Shown: positions 15,641 through 24,091 of the stretch, one piece after another | Layout: the number at the start of each line of letters is the position of its first letter | Position numbering within the stretch: the first letter of the stretch is position 1 | Source: Variovorax sp. Root318D1 | GTDB taxonomy: Bacteria; Pseudomonadota; Gammaproteobacteria; Burkholderiales; Burkholderiaceae_C | DNA: 64,000 bases | Direction: 5' to 3' | Assembly: GCF_001424835.1 (NCBI RefSeq) | Contig: NZ_LMCQ01000023.1 | Coordinates: 184,504-248,503 of the forward strand | Made by a program: the position numbers and the translations under genes | The notes under the pieces: generated by a model | Told to the model about the DNA's origin: nothing | Seen by the model: the letters and a program-made list of their open reading frames with translations, nothing else | The model's database searches: none

Positions 15641-18600
15641 TCAGCCAGCCTGCCGCTCGACCAAGTCATCATCGATATGCGGATCGGCCGGCTGCCCCCG
15701 CACCTTCCGCACAGTCCGCCGAATCCAGTGCTCGATGTCGTCCACATAAGTGAACACAGCCGGCACCACCAGCAGGCTCAACACGGTAGACGTAATCAGC
15801 CCCCCAATCACCGCCATCGCCATCGGCGACCGGAAGCTCGAATCGGCCGCGCCCAGGCCCACCGCAATCGGCAGCATGCCCGCACCCATCGCCAGCGTGG
15901 TCATGATGATGGGCCGGGCGCGCTTGTGGCAGGCATCGCGCAGGGCCTCCCACCGGGTCATGCCGTGATCGCGGCGCGCCACGATGGCGTACTCCACCAG
16001 CAGGATCGAGTTCTTGGTGGCAACGCCCATCAGCATGATCAACCCGATCAGCGATGGCATCGAAAGCGCCTTCTGCCCGATGAGCAGGCCCACGAAGGCG
16101 CCGCCAAGCGCCAGCGGCAGCGCGCAAAGAATCGTCACCGGATGCAGGAAGTCCTTGAACAGCAGCACCAGCACGATGTAGATGCACAGCACGCCCGTGA
16201 GCATCGCAAGGCCGAAGCTCGCGAACAGCTCGGTCATCACTTCCGCGTCGCCGACCTCGGTCACGCGCACGCCGGGCGGCAGCTTCTGGATCGAGGGCAG
16301 CGCCGTCACCGCGGTCTTGGCATCGCCGAGCCCGACGCCTGAAAGCTCGATCTCGAAGTTGACATTGCGCGAGCGGTCGTAGCGGTCGATGACGGCCGGA
16401 CCGCCTTCCATCGTCAACGAAGCCACCTGGCTCAGCATGACGGGACCGCGCGCGCCGGGCACCGAGAGGCGGCCGAGCAGGTCGAGATTCTGCCGCGCCG
16501 AGTCTTCGAGCTTCACCACGATGGGCACCTGCCGCTGCGCAAGGTTGAGCTTGGCCAGTGCCTGGTCGTAGTCGCCGAGCGTGGCCACGCGCAGCGTCTC
16601 GGCGATGGCTGAACTGGTCACGCCCAGGTCGGCTGCGCGCGCGAAGTCGGGGCGCACGGCGATCTCGGGGCGCACGAGGCTCGCGGTCGAGGTGATGTTG
16701 CCGAGGCCGGGAACCGTGCGCAGGTCTTTCTCGACCGCGCTTGCCGCGCTGGCCAGCGCCGCCGGGTCTTCACCGGTGAGCGCGAGGATGTACTTTTCAC
16801 CCGAGCCGCCGAGGCCCACGGTGCTGCGCACGCCGGGCAGGGTTTCAAGTGCCGTGCGGATCTGGTTCTCGATCACCTGCTTGCGCGGGCGGTCGCCACG
16901 CTCGTCGAGCTTGATGGTGAGCGTGGCCTTGCGGGTTTCGGGCGTCCCGAAGTTGGCGAAGGGATCGCCGCCCGCGCTGCCGCCCGCCACGGTGGTGTAG
17001 ACGCTTTTCACGTGCTTGATCTGCATCACGCGGCGCCGCGTTTCTTCAGCGGCCGCAGTGGTCTGGGCGAGCGTGGAGCCGGGCGCGAGCGAGAGGTAAA
17101 TCTGCGTCTGCGAGTTGTCGTCCGGCGGAATGAAGCCGGTCTTCAGCAGCGGGATCATCGCCAGCGAACCGAAGAAGAAGAGGGTGGCCAGCACCATCGT
17201 CTTGAAGCGATGGTGCGTGCTCCATTCCACCGCGCGCATGTAGGCCGTGAGCCAGCGCGGCTCCTTTTCGGCGCCGACCACCGGCTTCAGGATGTAGGCC
17301 GCCATCATGGGCGTGAGCACCCGCGCCACCACCAGCGAAGCGAACACCGCCAGCGAGGCCGTCCAGCCGAACTGCTTGAAGAACTTGCCGGCGATGCCGC
17401 TCATGAAGGCCGTTGGCAGGAACACCGCAATCAGCGTGAAGGTGGTGGCGATCACCGCCAGGCCGATTTCGTCGGCCGCTTCCATGGCGGCCTCGTAAGG
17501 CGACTTGCCCATGCGCAGGTGACGCACGATGTTTTCCACCTCCACGATGGCGTCGTCCACCAATATGCCCACCACCAGCGAGAGCGCGAGCAGCGAGATC
17601 ACGTTGACCGAGAAGCCCAACAGGTGCATGCCGATGAAGGCCGGGATGACGGACATCGGCAGCGCCACGGCCGAGACGAAAGTGGCGCGCCAGTCGCGCA
17701 GGAAAAGCCACACCACGATCACCGCCAAGATGGCGCCCTCGTACAAGAGGTGCAGCGAGCCGTCGTACTCTTCTTCCACCGGGTCGACGAAGTTGAAGGC
17801 TTCCGTCAGTTCGATGTCGGGCCGCTGCACACGCAGGTCGGCCAGCGCTTTTTGAATGGCGCGGCCCACCTCCACCTCGCTGGCGCCGCGGCTGCGGGCC
17901 ACTTCGAAGCCGACCACCGGCTTGCCGTTCAGCAGCGCGGCGGCGCGCGGCTCGGCGATGGTGTCGCTGATGCGCGCCACCTGGTCGAGCCGCACGCGCC
18001 GGCCATCGGAGAGCGCAATCTGCATGTCGGCGAGCTGGTCGGCCGACTGCACGGTGGCCATGGTGCGCACCGGCTGCTCGCTGCCGCCCAGGTCGATGCG
18101 GCCACCGGCGCTTTCGGTCTGCACCTGGCGCAGCTGGCGCGAGATGTCGGCCGCCGAGGCGCCGAGCGCCTGCAGCTTGGCCGGATCGAGGTCGACATGC
18201 ACCTGGCGCGTGACGCCACCCACACGGTTCACCGCACCCACGCCCGGAAGCGCGAGCAGCTTCTTGGTGATGTCGTTGTCCACGTACCAGCTCAGCGCCT
18301 CGATGTCCATGCGCGCCGAGGCGATGGTGAAAGCCAGCACCGGCTGGGCCGCGAAGTCGAGCTTTGTGACCACCGGATCGCGCACATCGGCCGGCAGGTC
18401 GGCGCGCACACGCTGCACCGCGGAGCGCACGTCGTCCACGGCTTCCTGCACCGGCTTTTCGAGTCGGAACTCGACGATCAGCGTGGCGGCGCCGTCCTGC
18501 ACCTTGGTGGTGATGTGCTTGAGGCCCTGCACCGTGGCGATGGAGTTCTCGAGCTTGCGCGCGACGTCGGTCTCCAACTGCGAAGGCGCGGCACCGGGGA

Positions 18601-18751
18601 GAGCCGCCGAGACCGTCACGGTCGGCAGGTCGATGTCCGGAAAGTTCTGCACCTTCATCGCGTTGAACGACAGCAGCCCACCGAAGGTGAGCAGCACGAA
18701 CAGCATCACCGCCGGAATCGGGTTGCGGATGGACCATGCGGAAACGTTCAT
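15641..18751 (-). CDS. RND efflux pump inner membrane transporter (AcrB/MexF-like family)
   Basis: A 1036-aa proton-driven RND permease. It has the usual twofold design: helix 1, a large periplasmic loop, helices 2-7 with the proton relay acidic pair in VVGILVDDAIVEVENIV, then helix 8, a second loop and helices 9-12 with GLIMLMGVATKNSILLVEYA (pattern shortened). The periplasmic signature FPDIDLPTVTVSAALPGAAP is that of hydrophobic-compound exporters, not of metal exporters. The ATG overlaps the adaptor gene stop by 4 bp. It is the last gene of an operon beginning with a TetR gene. Substrates cannot be predicted beyond organic compounds such as drugs. Confidence 0.93.
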   Translation of the reverse strand: MNVSAWSIRNPIPAVMLFVLLTFGGLLSFNAMKVQNFPDIDLPTVTVSAALPGAAPSQLETDVARKLENSIATVQGLKHITTKVQDGAATLIVEFRLEKPVQEAVDDVRSAVQRVRADLPADVRDPVVTKLDFAAQPVLAFTIASARMDIEALSWYVDNDITKKLLALPGVGAVNRVGGVTRQVHVDLDPAKLQALGASAADISRQLRQVQTESAGGRIDLGGSEQPVRTMATVQSADQLADMQIALSDGRRVRLDQVARISDTIAEPRAAALLNGKPVVGFEVARSRGASEVEVGRAIQKALADLRVQRPDIELTEAFNFVDPVEEEYDGSLHLLYEGAILAVIVVWLFLRDWRATFVSAVALPMSVIPAFIGMHLLGFSVNVISLLALSLVVGILVDDAIVEVENIVRHLRMGKSPYEAAMEAADEIGLAVIATTFTLIAVFLPTAFMSGIAGKFFKQFGWTASLAVFASLVVARVLTPMMAAYILKPVVGAEKEPRWLTAYMRAVEWSTHHRFKTMVLATLFFFGSLAMIPLLKTGFIPPDDNSQTQIYLSLAPGSTLAQTTAAAEETRRRVMQIKHVKSVYTTVAGGSAGGDPFANFGTPETRKATLTIKLDERGDRPRKQVIENQIRTALETLPGVRSTVGLGGSGEKYILALTGEDPAALASAASAVEKDLRTVPGLGNITSTASLVRPEIAVRPDFARAADLGVTSSAIAETLRVATLGDYDQALAKLNLAQRQVPIVVKLEDSARQNLDLLGRLSVPGARGPVMLSQVASLTMEGGPAVIDRYDRSRNVNFEIELSGVGLGDAKTAVTALPSIQKLPPGVRVTEVGDAEVMTELFASFGLAMLTGVLCIYIVLVLLFKDFLHPVTILCALPLALGGAFVGLLIGQKALSMPSLIGLIMLMGVATKNSILLVEYAIVARRDHGMTRWEALRDACHKRARPIIMTTLAMGAGMLPIAVGLGAADSSFRSPMAMAVIGGLITSTVLSLLVVPAVFTYVDDIEHWIRRTVRKVRGQPADPHIDDDLVERQAG

Positions 18752-19980
18752 GGCCGTGCCTTCGTATCGTTCGCGTCCTGCTTGCCCGCGGCGGCCGAGG
18801 CCGGCGCCGCGGCGGGCTGTGCACCCGCAGCTGCAGGGGCGGACGCCGGCACGACGCGCACCAGGTCGCCGTCGTTCAGGAAGCCGGCCCCTTGCACCAC
18901 GATCTGCGCGCCTTCGGGCAGCGCGCTGGTGATCTCGACACGCTCACCGACGCGGCGGCCGGTCTGCACCTTCAGCTGCGCCACGCGGTTGTCGGGCAGC
19001 AGCATGAAGACGTTGTTGAAGCCGTCGCGCGGAACGATGGAGGTCTGCGGCACGGTGGGCGCCGAGCTGCGGCCGAGCTCGAAGTCGCCGCGCGCGAACA
19101 TGCCGGCCTTGATGCCGGTGTTCTGCTGCACGTTGGGCAGGTCGACGTAGACCAGCGCCGCGCGCGTTTGCGGATCGACCGTGGGCGCGATGCTGCGCAC
19201 CTTGCCGCGCACCTGCGCGCCGCTGGCGCTGACCACGAAGGCCGTGGTGCCCACCGCGATGCGGCTGAGCTCGGCCGAGGTGACCTCGGCGCGCCATTCG
19301 AGCCGGCCCTGGCGGATCAGCCGGAACAGCTCGGTGCCGGAGGCCACCACGCTGCCGACCGTGGCGGTGCGCGATGAGATCACGCCGTCGTCGGGGGCCA
19401 GAACCTGCGTGTTGCGACCGCGGACCTGCTGCGCGGCGAGCACGGCTTCGGCGGCCTCGACACGTGCCTTGGCGGTCTGCTCGGCGGTCTGGTACTGGTT
19501 GATCTGCTGCTGGCTCAGCGCGCCCGTGGCCTGCAGCGTGCGGGCACGCGCCGCGTTGCCGGCTGCGTCGGCGGCGGTGGCCCTGGCTTCGGCCAGCGAG
19601 GCACGCGATTGCGCGATGTCCGCCTGCACCGTCTCGGGCGAGAAGACGGCGAGCACCTGGCCCTTCTTCACCAGGTCGCCCACGTTCACGCGCACTTCGG
19701 CGAGCCGGAGCCCGGTGGATTCGGAGCCCACGATGGCCTCCTGCCAGGCGGCCACATTGCCGTTGGCCGCAAGCGTCAGCGTGAGTTCGGTGAGTTCGGG
19801 CTTGGCGACCGTGACTGTCAACGTCGGCCGGGCAGCCGGAGCACCCGCCTTGTCCTTGGCGGCCGCCGCCGGGGCGCCGGACTCGCTCGCCGGCTTGCGT
19901 GTCAGCCACACGGCCGCCGCAATGACGATGACGAGCGCCAGCAGCGCGATGGCAAGGGTGGAGCGTTTGATACTTTTCAT
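18748..19980 (-). CDS. RND efflux periplasmic adaptor (membrane fusion protein)
   Basis: A 410-aa adaptor that bridges the RND permease and the outer membrane channel. It has an N-terminal anchor helix (about 10-27), a lipoyl/barrel-sandwich region (NVAAWQEAIVGSESTG), a coiled-coil hairpin rich in Ala, Gln and Arg (about 100-175) and beta-barrel domains ending in an alanine-rich tail. ATG 19980 overlaps the stop of the outer membrane gene (ATGA), so this start is preferred to the longer open frame. The order outer membrane channel, adaptor, permease, each with 4-bp overlaps, shows tight translational coupling and equal dosing. Confidence 0.92.
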   Translation of the reverse strand: MKSIKRSTLAIALLALVIVIAAAVWLTRKPASESGAPAAAAKDKAGAPAARPTLTVTVAKPELTELTLTLAANGNVAAWQEAIVGSESTGLRLAEVRVNVGDLVKKGQVLAVFSPETVQADIAQSRASLAEARATAADAAGNAARARTLQATGALSQQQINQYQTAEQTAKARVEAAEAVLAAQQVRGRNTQVLAPDDGVISSRTATVGSVVASGTELFRLIRQGRLEWRAEVTSAELSRIAVGTTAFVVSASGAQVRGKVRSIAPTVDPQTRAALVYVDLPNVQQNTGIKAGMFARGDFELGRSSAPTVPQTSIVPRDGFNNVFMLLPDNRVAQLKVQTGRRVGERVEITSALPEGAQIVVQGAGFLNDGDLVRVVPASAPAAAGAQPAAAPASAAAGKQDANDTKARP

Positions 19981-21470
19981 GGCGACGTCGCGACCTTGGC
20001 GGCCGGGTTGGAAGTCATCGGGGGCGATTCGGGGCGGGCCCACCCGCCGCCCATCGAGCGGTAGAGCGCAACCCAGGCCTGGGCGCGTTCGCGTTGCAGC
20101 GAGACGCGCGCGGTCTGAGCGGCAAAGAGCGTGCGGCGCGAATCCTCGAGCTCAAACAGGCTCGCCAGGCCGCTGCTATAGCGGGTCTGGGTGGCGTCGA
20201 AAGAGGCCTGGTAGTTCTTCACCGCGGAGTCGGCGTCGGTGGCGCGCGCGTCGGTGGCGTCGAGGTTGACCAGTGCTTCCTCCACCTCGCGCACCGCCTG
20301 CCGCACGTTCGCGCGGTAGAGCGACACGGCTTCGGTGTAGCGCGCCTTGGCCGCATCGCTGTTGGCCGCGCGTGCGCCGAAGTCGAGCAACGGCACGGTG
20401 AGCGACACCGGGCCAATCGACCAGGTGTCGAGCGATTCTCGAAAGCCGCTGGTGCGGATCTGCATGCGGCCGATGGAGCCCGAGATGCTGAGCTTGGGAT
20501 AGCGCTCGGCTTCGGCGGAACCCACGTCGGCGCTGGCCGATGCCACGCCGAGCTCGGCCGCGTACACGTCGGGCCGCTGCGAGATGGCCTCGGCCGGCAC
20601 GCTGGCGATGCTGCCGACCACGGGCAGCGCACGCTGCGCGGGCGAGGCGGCCAGCTTCTGTTCGAGCGTGGGCTCGTCGATGCCGCTGAGCGCCACCAGC
20701 GCCTTACGCTGTACCGCGCACTGGGCGCGCTGCTGCGTGAGGCGGCCCGAGGCATCCGAGGCGCTGGCGCGCGCCAGCGCGGCGTCGGCCGGCGCAGTGA
20801 AGCCGGCGCGCGCCGACAGGTCCGTGAGGCGCGCGGTTTCGCCGCGCGATTTCGCATCCGATTCGGCCACGCGCAGCTGCTGCTGGCAGGCGCGCTCGGC
20901 GAAGTAGGCGTTCGCGGTTTCGGCCGCGACGGCCACGCGCGCGTCATGCCATTTCGCGGTGGCGCCGCTCAACTTCTGCTCGGCCGAATCGCGATCGGCG
21001 CGCAGGCGGCCGAACAGGTCGATCTCCCACCTGGACTGCAAGCCGGCTTGCAGCGTGGTCACCGGCGCGATGGCCGCACTGCTGCTGGTGGACGAGGAGG
21101 CCGTCGTGCCGCCCGCGCCGAAGGAAGAGCCCGACACACCGCGGCTGGCCGACAGCGTGCCATCCAGGTTGGGCAGCAGCGCGGCGCCGGCCTGCACGCG
21201 CGTGGAGCGCGCCTCGGCCACGCGCGCGGCGGCGCTCGCGAGATTGGGGCTTGCGGTTTCGGCCGCGGCAATCAGTTCGACCAGCAACGGGTCGTCGAGT
21301 TGGCGCCACCAGTCGGCCAGCGAAACCACCGAACCGCCGTGGGGCAGCGGCGCATGCCACTGCGGGGGGAAGGGCGCCTCCACCGTGGCCGGCGGGCGAG
21401 TCAGGCCGCAGCCGGCAAGGCCGAGGCCCAAGGGCAGGCACACGGTGGCAAACCATCGGAGTCGTCTCAT
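19977..21470 (-). CDS. Outer membrane efflux lipoprotein, NodT/OprM family
   Basis: The 497-aa TolC-type channel of the pump. The signal ends in the lipobox GLAGC (Cys21), so the protein is lipidated and sits in the outer membrane as a trimer. Two repeats of the outer membrane efflux domain (about 65-260 and 285-470) carry the coiled-coil pattern typical of the family, for example LLAAETASPNLASAAARVAE-like heptads. ATG 21470 overlaps the TetR gene stop by 4 bp. A longer open frame to 21842 lies inside the TetR gene and is a shadow. Confidence 0.92.
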   Translation of the reverse strand: MRRLRWFATVCLPLGLGLAGCGLTRPPATVEAPFPPQWHAPLPHGGSVVSLADWWRQLDDPLLVELIAAAETASPNLASAAARVAEARSTRVQAGAALLPNLDGTLSASRGVSGSSFGAGGTTASSSTSSSAAIAPVTTLQAGLQSRWEIDLFGRLRADRDSAEQKLSGATAKWHDARVAVAAETANAYFAERACQQQLRVAESDAKSRGETARLTDLSARAGFTAPADAALARASASDASGRLTQQRAQCAVQRKALVALSGIDEPTLEQKLAASPAQRALPVVGSIASVPAEAISQRPDVYAAELGVASASADVGSAEAERYPKLSISGSIGRMQIRTSGFRESLDTWSIGPVSLTVPLLDFGARAANSDAAKARYTEAVSLYRANVRQAVREVEEALVNLDATDARATDADSAVKNYQASFDATQTRYSSGLASLFELEDSRRTLFAAQTARVSLQRERAQAWVALYRSMGGGWARPESPPMTSNPAAKVATSP

Positions 21471-22192
21471 GTCTTCTTTCTCCCGGAGCGGGCAGCAGGT
21501 ACGGCCGCGGGCTTGGCAATGGCTTTGCGGCGCAGGGCTTCGGCCTCGACCAGCGCAACGGCGTAGCCGGTGAGGCGCTGCGCCCAGGTGTCCACGTTTT
21601 TCGGCGTGTTCAGCAAAGAGGGGCGTATGGCGTCGACGAGATCCTGGCTCACGAAAAGCTGCACCGCGAGCCCGGTGATGGCGAAGGTCAGGCGATGCAC
21701 GTCGTCGTCGGGCCGCGCAAGACCCAGGCGGCGGCACAGCACGCCGGCGATGGCGATGTGCGGCGCCTTGATGTCGCGCTCGAATTCCTTGGCCCACTGG
21801 CTGGTCGGCTCGAGCATCTCGCGCATGTGCAACTGGATGCATTGCCGCACGATCTCGCCCTGCTTGAGCGGCTCGACCATGCGGGTGAAAAAGATGCGCA
21901 GTGCTTCTTCCATCGGCAGATCGGGCGCGTCGTACAGCGAAACGAAGTCTCCGGCATTGCCGCCCATCGGCTCGCCGAAGGTGGCGGCATACAACCCGGC
22001 CTTGTCGCCGAAGTAGTAGCTGATGGCCGAGATGTTGACGTCCGCCGCGCGTGCAATCTCGCGGGTCGAGGTCTTGGCATAGCCGTTGGCGGCAAAGAGC
22101 GCAAGGGCGGCATAGAGGAGGCGCTGGCGCGCTTCGAGTCCGTCGCTGCGCGGCGCGCGGGCGGAAATGGCTTGGAGGGCTGGGGCGCTCAT
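21467..22192 (-). CDS. TetR-family repressor of the RND operon
   Basis: A 241-aa repressor. The N-terminal helix-turn-helix (about 19-66) reads RLLYAALALFAANGYAKTST, then REIARAADVNISAISYYFGDK, shown here in two parts. The C-terminal ligand domain is of the DUF1956/CerR-like type (VRQCIQLHMREMLEPT). It is the first gene of the efflux operon and overlaps the next gene by 4 bp, so it controls itself and the pump together. A nested inverted repeat just upstream (22210-22246) is the likely operator. ATG 22192 is chosen over a TTG at 22222, which lies inside that repeat. Confidence 0.92.
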   Translation of the reverse strand: MSAPALQAISARAPRSDGLEARQRLLYAALALFAANGYAKTSTREIARAADVNISAISYYFGDKAGLYAATFGEPMGGNAGDFVSLYDAPDLPMEEALRIFFTRMVEPLKQGEIVRQCIQLHMREMLEPTSQWAKEFERDIKAPHIAIAGVLCRRLGLARPDDDVHRLTFAITGLAVQLFVSQDLVDAIRPSLLNTPKNVDTWAQRLTGYAVALVEAEALRRKAIAKPAAVPAARSGRKKT

Positions 22193-22209
22193 GCCGGCGA
22201 TTAGACCAT

Positions 22210-22246
22210 TGTGGGCAATCAAACGATTGATTTACTTATGCCCACA
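22210..22246. promoter_or_regulatory. Nested inverted repeats, operator candidate of the TetR protein
   Basis: Inner repeat: AATCAA (22217-22222) and TTGATT (22227-22232) around ACGA. Outer repeat: TGTGGGC (22210-22216) and GCCCACA (22240-22246). The site begins 18 bp before the tetR ATG and covers the short space between tetR and the divergent sigma-54 activator gene. Symmetry and place fit autoregulation by the TetR protein. The left and right outer arms are 7 and 7 bp from the inner arms, slightly unequal by placement, so two overlapping sites are possible. Confidence 0.6.
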
Positions 22247-22308
22247 TGAGGGCTTTCTTCTCACTGTCCGGCCAATGCGCATTCTGGGCATTTTCCAAAG
22301 ACGCATTG

Positions 22309-23892
22309 ATGCTCGATTCGCAGGCGATTGATGCGCGCTACGATCCGCCCATGTCTGCTGTTCCGCCCGTTTCCGCACCGCCCGCTTTACCCGCTCTGCC
22401 TCTGGATGCCGACGGCATCCTCGCGTTGGCCGCGCGATCGATGTTCCATCTGTTCTCGAGCATCAGCCAGGGCATGTTCCTGGTGGATCGCAGCGGGCGC
22501 ATCGTGTGGGTGAACGAAGGGTACCGGCGCTTCCTGCCAGCGCTGGGCTTCTCATCGATCGACGAGTTCATGGGCCATATGGTCGAGGACGTGATCCCCA
22601 ACACGCAGATGCGGCGCGTGCTCGAAACCGGCGAGCCGATCCTGGTCGACCTGCTCACCAACAAGGCGGGTACTTTCGTTGTCAGCCGCATTCCGCTGCG
22701 TGCCGAAAGCGATGGGCGCGAGGGCAGGGCGGGAGAGGTCATCGGCGCCATCGGCATTGTGCTGTTCGACCAGCCCGAAACCACGCTGCAGCCGCTCATC
22801 AGCAAGTTCGCGCTGCTGCAGCGCGACCTCGACGACGCGCGGCGCGAGCTCGCGAGCCAGCGCAACAACCCGCTCTACCAGCACGCGGCCGACGGGCAGC
22901 GCCGCTCCAAGTACACCTTTGCCAGCTTCATCGGCAGCAGCCCCGCGGCGGTGGAGGTGAAGCGCCATGCGCGGCGCGCCGCGCAGTCCACGAGCCCGGT
23001 GCTGCTGCTCGGTGAAACCGGCACCGGCAAGGAACTGCTCGCGCATGCGATCCACGCATCGTCGGCACGCGCCAAGGGGCAGTTCGTCAGCGTCAACATC
23101 GCGGCCGTGCCCGACACGCTACTGGAGGCCGAATTCTTCGGCTTCGCGCCGGGAGCCTTCACCGGTGCCGACCGTCGCGGCCGCGAGGGCAAATTCAAGC
23201 TGGCCGACGGCGGCAGCCTGTTCCTCGACGAGATCGGCGACATGCCGCTCGGCCTGCAGGCCAAGCTGCTGCGTGCGCTGCAAGAAGGGGAGATCGAGCC
23301 GCTCGGCTCCAACAAGCTAGTGCCCTTCGATGCGCGCGTGATTGCCGCCACCTCGCGCGACCTGCCCGAGCTGGTGCGCCGCGGCCAGTTCCGCGAAGAC
23401 CTGTACTACCGCCTCAACGTGTTGCCACTGCGTGTGCCGCCGCTGCGCGAGCGCCGCAGCGACATTCCGGCGCTGGTCGAGGCATTGGGCGAAGACATGG
23501 CGCTGCGCAGCGGCGAGGCGCCGCCCGAAGTCACTCCCGATGCGCTGGCGCTCCTTGCCGGCCAGCATTGGCGTGGCAACATCCGCGAGCTGCGCAACGT
23601 GCTGGAGCAGGTGACCATGCGCAGCGACTCGCAGCGCATCGATGCCGCGCAGCTCGAACGCATCCTTCGCGAAGCGGGGCTCGAGCAGATCGAGCTGCCC
23701 GATGCGTCGCACGCGCCCGGCGACGAAGATGGCAACCTGCTGCGTCCGTTGGCGCAGCAGATCGCGGAGTTGGAGCGCAAGGCGATTGCCGCCGCGCTCG
23801 CGGCCACGGGCAACAACAAGCTGGCCACGTCCAGGCTGCTCGGAATTTCGCGCGCCACCTTGTACGAACGGATGACGAGCCAGGGTCTTTGA
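22309..23892 (+). CDS. PAS-domain sigma-54-dependent activator
   Basis: An enhancer-binding protein of about 527 aa. The N-terminal third has a PAS domain (MFLVDRSGRIVWVNEGYRRF) for ligand or signal sensing. The central AAA+ domain has Walker A GETGTGKE (about 235-242), the sigma-54 contact loop GAFTGA (282-287) and Walker B GGSLFLDEIGD. The C-terminal Fis-type helix-turn-helix ends LLGISRATLYERM. The start is uncertain: ATG 22246 (inside the TetR operator), 22309 and 22351 are all in frame and none has a strong ribosome-binding site. It lies directly before a -24/-12 promoter, so it most likely activates the binding-protein/depolymerase/importer genes at 24092-32095. Confidence 0.9.
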   Translation: MLDSQAIDARYDPPMSAVPPVSAPPALPALPLDADGILALAARSMFHLFSSISQGMFLVDRSGRIVWVNEGYRRFLPALGFSSIDEFMGHMVEDVIPNTQMRRVLETGEPILVDLLTNKAGTFVVSRIPLRAESDGREGRAGEVIGAIGIVLFDQPETTLQPLISKFALLQRDLDDARRELASQRNNPLYQHAADGQRRSKYTFASFIGSSPAAVEVKRHARRAAQSTSPVLLLGETGTGKELLAHAIHASSARAKGQFVSVNIAAVPDTLLEAEFFGFAPGAFTGADRRGREGKFKLADGGSLFLDEIGDMPLGLQAKLLRALQEGEIEPLGSNKLVPFDARVIAATSRDLPELVRRGQFREDLYYRLNVLPLRVPPLRERRSDIPALVEALGEDMALRSGEAPPEVTPDALALLAGQHWRGNIRELRNVLEQVTMRSDSQRIDAAQLERILREAGLEQIELPDASHAPGDEDGNLLRPLAQQIAELERKAIAAALAATGNNKLATSRLLGISRATLYERMTSQGL

Positions 23893-24044
23893 CCGACCCT
23901 CGGAGAGCGGGGCAGGCGCACTCTCGAAAACCCTGACTGAAAAACAAACACATGCCTGAAAAAAACACACAACAAGTGTTCTAAGTTCAGTCGATGCTGG
24001 CTTCTTCCCAATGAAGAACCCTTTGTTATCAACATGTTAATGGG

Positions 24045-24060
24045 TGGCACGAACTGTGCA
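24045..24060 (+). promoter_or_regulatory. Sigma-54 (-24/-12) promoter
   Basis: TGGCACGAACTGTGCA matches the consensus TGGCACGN4TTGCW at all but one position. The GG (24046-24047) and GC (24058-24059) doublets have the required 12-bp register. It lies 32 bp upstream of the binding-protein ATG and next to a sigma-54 activator gene. AACAC (23964-23968) and GTGTT (23976-23980), about 70-80 bp upstream, form a weak candidate activator site. Apart from these, the 199-bp gap shows only A-rich sequence. Confidence 0.8.
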
Positions 24061-24091
24061 ATATTCAGTCACCTATTTCAGGAGACAAAGA

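Noticed and set aside
17012..19150. A 712-aa plus-strand open frame against the first RND permease and adaptor
   Set aside because: Antisense shadow with low-complexity His/Arg/Ala composition; the minus strand codes for clear efflux proteins.
24044..24091. Upstream in-frame start for the binding-protein gene
   Set aside because: This ATG lies in the -24/-12 promoter, and the ATG at 24092 has a proper ribosome-binding site and signal peptide.
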